A DNA stretch of 64,000 nucleotides from Sipunculus nudus (Eukaryota; Annelida; Sipuncula; Golfingiida; Sipunculidae), in the NCBI GenBank assembly GCA_026874595.1, contig CM049308.1, forward strand, positions 93,983,624 through 94,047,623, read 5' to 3'. The notes under the pieces were generated by a model. It searched no databases and was not told where the DNA came from. It saw nothing but the letters and a program-made list of their open reading frames with translations. The position numbers and the translations under genes are program-made. Positions 62,088-64,000 of this stretch are shown here, one piece after another (position 1 is the stretch's first letter; every line of letters starts with the position of its first letter).

Positions 62088-62107
62088 TTCCTCCCCTTTT
62101 TGTGAGA
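62088..62107 (-). other. Polypurine tract
   Basis: The minus strand reads CTCACAAAAAGGGGAGGAA directly before TGTAGTAGG. A purine-rich primer for plus-strand DNA synthesis at the LTR edge is standard in Ty3/gypsy and related elements. Confidence 0.6.
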
Positions 62108-62542
62108 GGTGAGCCCATCTTCCAAAAGAATGGACTGAGGCGACTATATCCCAAGACTATGGCTATTGAACGTTTGCAGCTAACAACTGGACAAAGTAGT
62201 CAAAATGGACAGTACACTGGACACTGAACACTAAAATTACCCTGTCGACCTGAGGTCTAAATTACTCTGGCTTGGAACAACACAACATATCTAGTGATGC
62301 CCTAAGGGACAATCAGCTGTACAAAGTCGGAAGGGTCACCGAGGCTTGCCCCGCAGACATTGGCAACGCATCCGTTGTACACTGTACAGCTTCTAATCCT
62401 ATTAAGTTTAAACTGTCTCAACAAAACCTTGCCCTACAGGTAATAACAAGTGAACTATGAAAAGAACTATAAACGAAGAGAGCTATTCCCACTGGAGTAC
62501 AACTTATAAGGGGGACTAGCTGTACGAATACTCTCAGAGGAC
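62108..62542. other. Non-coding stretch between TatD ORF and polypurine tract
   Basis: No ORF with family features. Probably the 3' untranslated part of the same element. Confidence 0.45.
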
Positions 62543-64000
62543 TCACCGAGGGGTTGCATCGCAGACATCGGCTGTACCCTCCGGAAAGGCTCCGTACAGC
62601 TCCTGTGCATTAGCATTGCAGTGCATTGCAAAGGTTTCTACTGGTAACCCTCTCAACTGGGCCAAATACTTAACCAGCTCTCCGAGATGCCATGGGGAAG
62701 CAGCGAGGTATGGACTGTCGGACTCGACTAGGATTCGGTTAAGAGGCACTACCGATACTGCTTCCTCTGTTTCCTGACTTCTACGTACTGTAGATGTGAA
62801 CCCGAAGTAACAATTCGGAAGACGACTAACCCACGTCTCTAACTCGTCTTTATTCCCTGAGAAACAATGACGGTGGATCTTATGTCCTTGCAACCCAGAA
62901 TCCAACAGCATGGCTAAGGCTTGTCTAGCCGCCTCCCCCGAGCCGTAATCCCTACAGTGGAGAATGAGGACCTTGGACTGGAAATCCTCCCGGCGCAGAA
63001 GACTAAGAACCTCCCTGAAGAACCCAGTCTGCAAAAGCTGTTCCCTAGTGCTAGTATGAGTGAATTCTAGCCCCACTTCACCCAAAGCTACACAGGAAGG
63101 TAAGGCCAAAAGGTGCTCAAGCGACAATAACTGCTGTTGGCGAGCTGCCCTGGACTTGATGAGGCGAGGGTGGACACCAAAAGAACACTTTATACGTCGG
63201 TCCCCAGACAAACTAAGGTGACTATCCCAGTAATGAGGGAACACAAAGTTCGAAAAATATGCCTAAGACCGCTCGCTCTGGCTCACCCACTGAGGCTTCG
63301 AACTGTGCTAGAGACCTGGCATCTGCCCTGCTAAGCATGACGTCAAGGTGGCAGTGTGAATCTATGATGCCTACTACTGCGGCATGAGTGTTAGAGTCGG
63401 GGACGAACCCTGAGATGGCAGACCTAGTATCAACTGGAAGTGTGGCTAATAGCCTCATTAGAACGTCCCAGTGAATCACACAGATTTCCGAATTAGGGGG
63501 CCTAGCACTAAACACACTGGGTATCTCCCATCCGTACTTAGAAGCTACCTTGGCTAAGAGTACCTGCTCTTCCTCGTTAAACCCTGGCGGATGAGGATTA
63601 GGGTTATGCAACTGGTGTTGAAGGATATATGCCTTGAGATCAGAGGGTTCACCCAAGCCTAATTTTTGGGTAATGAACTGGATGAACTGGTATACCCATA
63701 ATCCCCACAAGTCCTCAAACAGATTACTATCATCGAACTTTTTGCATCCAACCCCTGTATGCCTAAGCCTAAGGAAACATTTGGACGACTCCTGGACTCT
63801 GCACGTCCAGCATGCTGTGAACGGGTGGTGCCACCAGGGCAAATGGTCAGTTGCCACATGCCGGCCAAGGGAACTGCTATCTTCCCCACATATACGACAA
63901 GTGTGTTGGCGCCTGGACTTCCTGATGCTGCCAGTAGCACCGGATTTAGCCCCAGGAACGGGCTCATAATTGGGAACAAATCTGTCCTCCCCAAGACTCT
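62543..64000 (-). pseudogene. Zinc finger plus TatD-like metal-dependent nuclease, frameshifted, 5' end outside window
   Basis: The upstream frame is open from the window edge to 63222. It includes a C2H2-like finger (CRICGEDSSSLGRHVATDH, about 63890-63840), then a second Cys/His-rich stretch (HHPFTACWTC), a linker, and IDSHCHLD starting the TatD domain. The second frame (to 62543) continues with CSFGVHPRL, ALGEVGLEF, VLILHCRD, HRHCFSGN and ILVESDSPYL. All expected TatD metal ligands are therefore present (two His in HCH, Glu, two His, Asp). The frames would join by a one-base change in the A-run at 63253-63257. TatD proteins are 3'-5' nucleases. The polypurine tract and LTR lie just downstream, so the ORF may belong to a mobile element. 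A host TATDN2-like gene is the alternative. Confidence 0.75.

Overview
This is a repeat-rich, AT-rich window of an animal nuclear genome. It has multi-exon genes with GT-AG introns, tRNA-derived SINEs, CR1/L2-type LINEs, a Helentron remnant and an LTR-element end. It also has many minisatellite arrays. The SINE type, the repeats with TTTAGCTCAGCTGA ends, the Helentron and a two-selenocysteine SelL gene together suggest an aquatic invertebrate. A lophotrochozoan, probably a mollusc, is my best guess, but the species cannot be fixed from the sequence alone.

The main discovery is a head-to-tail pair of selenoprotein L (SelL) genes on the minus strand. SelL-1 has nine coding exons between 33596 and 12366. 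SelL-2 has ten between 52143 and 44462. Exons 1-8 have the same lengths and phases in both genes (94, 79, 54, 46, 237, 123, 39 and 99 bp). In each, exon 5 is open except for two TGA codons three codons apart, exactly at the family's U-x-x-U redox motif (residues 156 and 159). Each gene is followed by a conserved SECIS-like hairpin (10795-10862 and 44323-44384). A plain ORF search breaks both proteins at the first TGA and reports the SECIS regions as small proteins.

Layout. 1-3235: an 810-bp LINE 3' fragment with a perfect 16-bp target-site duplication, then a Helentron Pif1 helicase-endonuclease remnant. 3236-10351: an 82-bp satellite. 10.6-33.6 kb: SelL-1, with a 28-bp minisatellite between stop codon and SECIS, old dispersed repeats in intron 6, and an 11-kb array of ~53-bp units in intron 1. 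33.6-37.6 kb: SelL-1 upstream region with a SINE. 37.6-42.6 kb: a tentative small minus-strand gene whose first intron holds 24 near-identical 145-bp repeats. 43.3-43.7 kb: fifteen 30-bp repeats. 44.3-52.1 kb: SelL-2, with small tandem repeats in introns 8 and 9 and a possible SINE in intron 7. 52.1-55.3 kb: SelL-2 upstream region and a dispersed repeat. 55.3-60.2 kb: a 16-bp satellite split by a degenerate L2-like LINE with a 17-bp duplication. 60.4-61.1 kb: a 52-bp array. 61.9-64.0 kb: the 3' end of an LTR element, apparently carrying a zinc finger plus TatD-type nuclease ORF with one frameshift.

Tandem repeats cover roughly 40% of the window. The SelL pair is the only clearly host-functional content.
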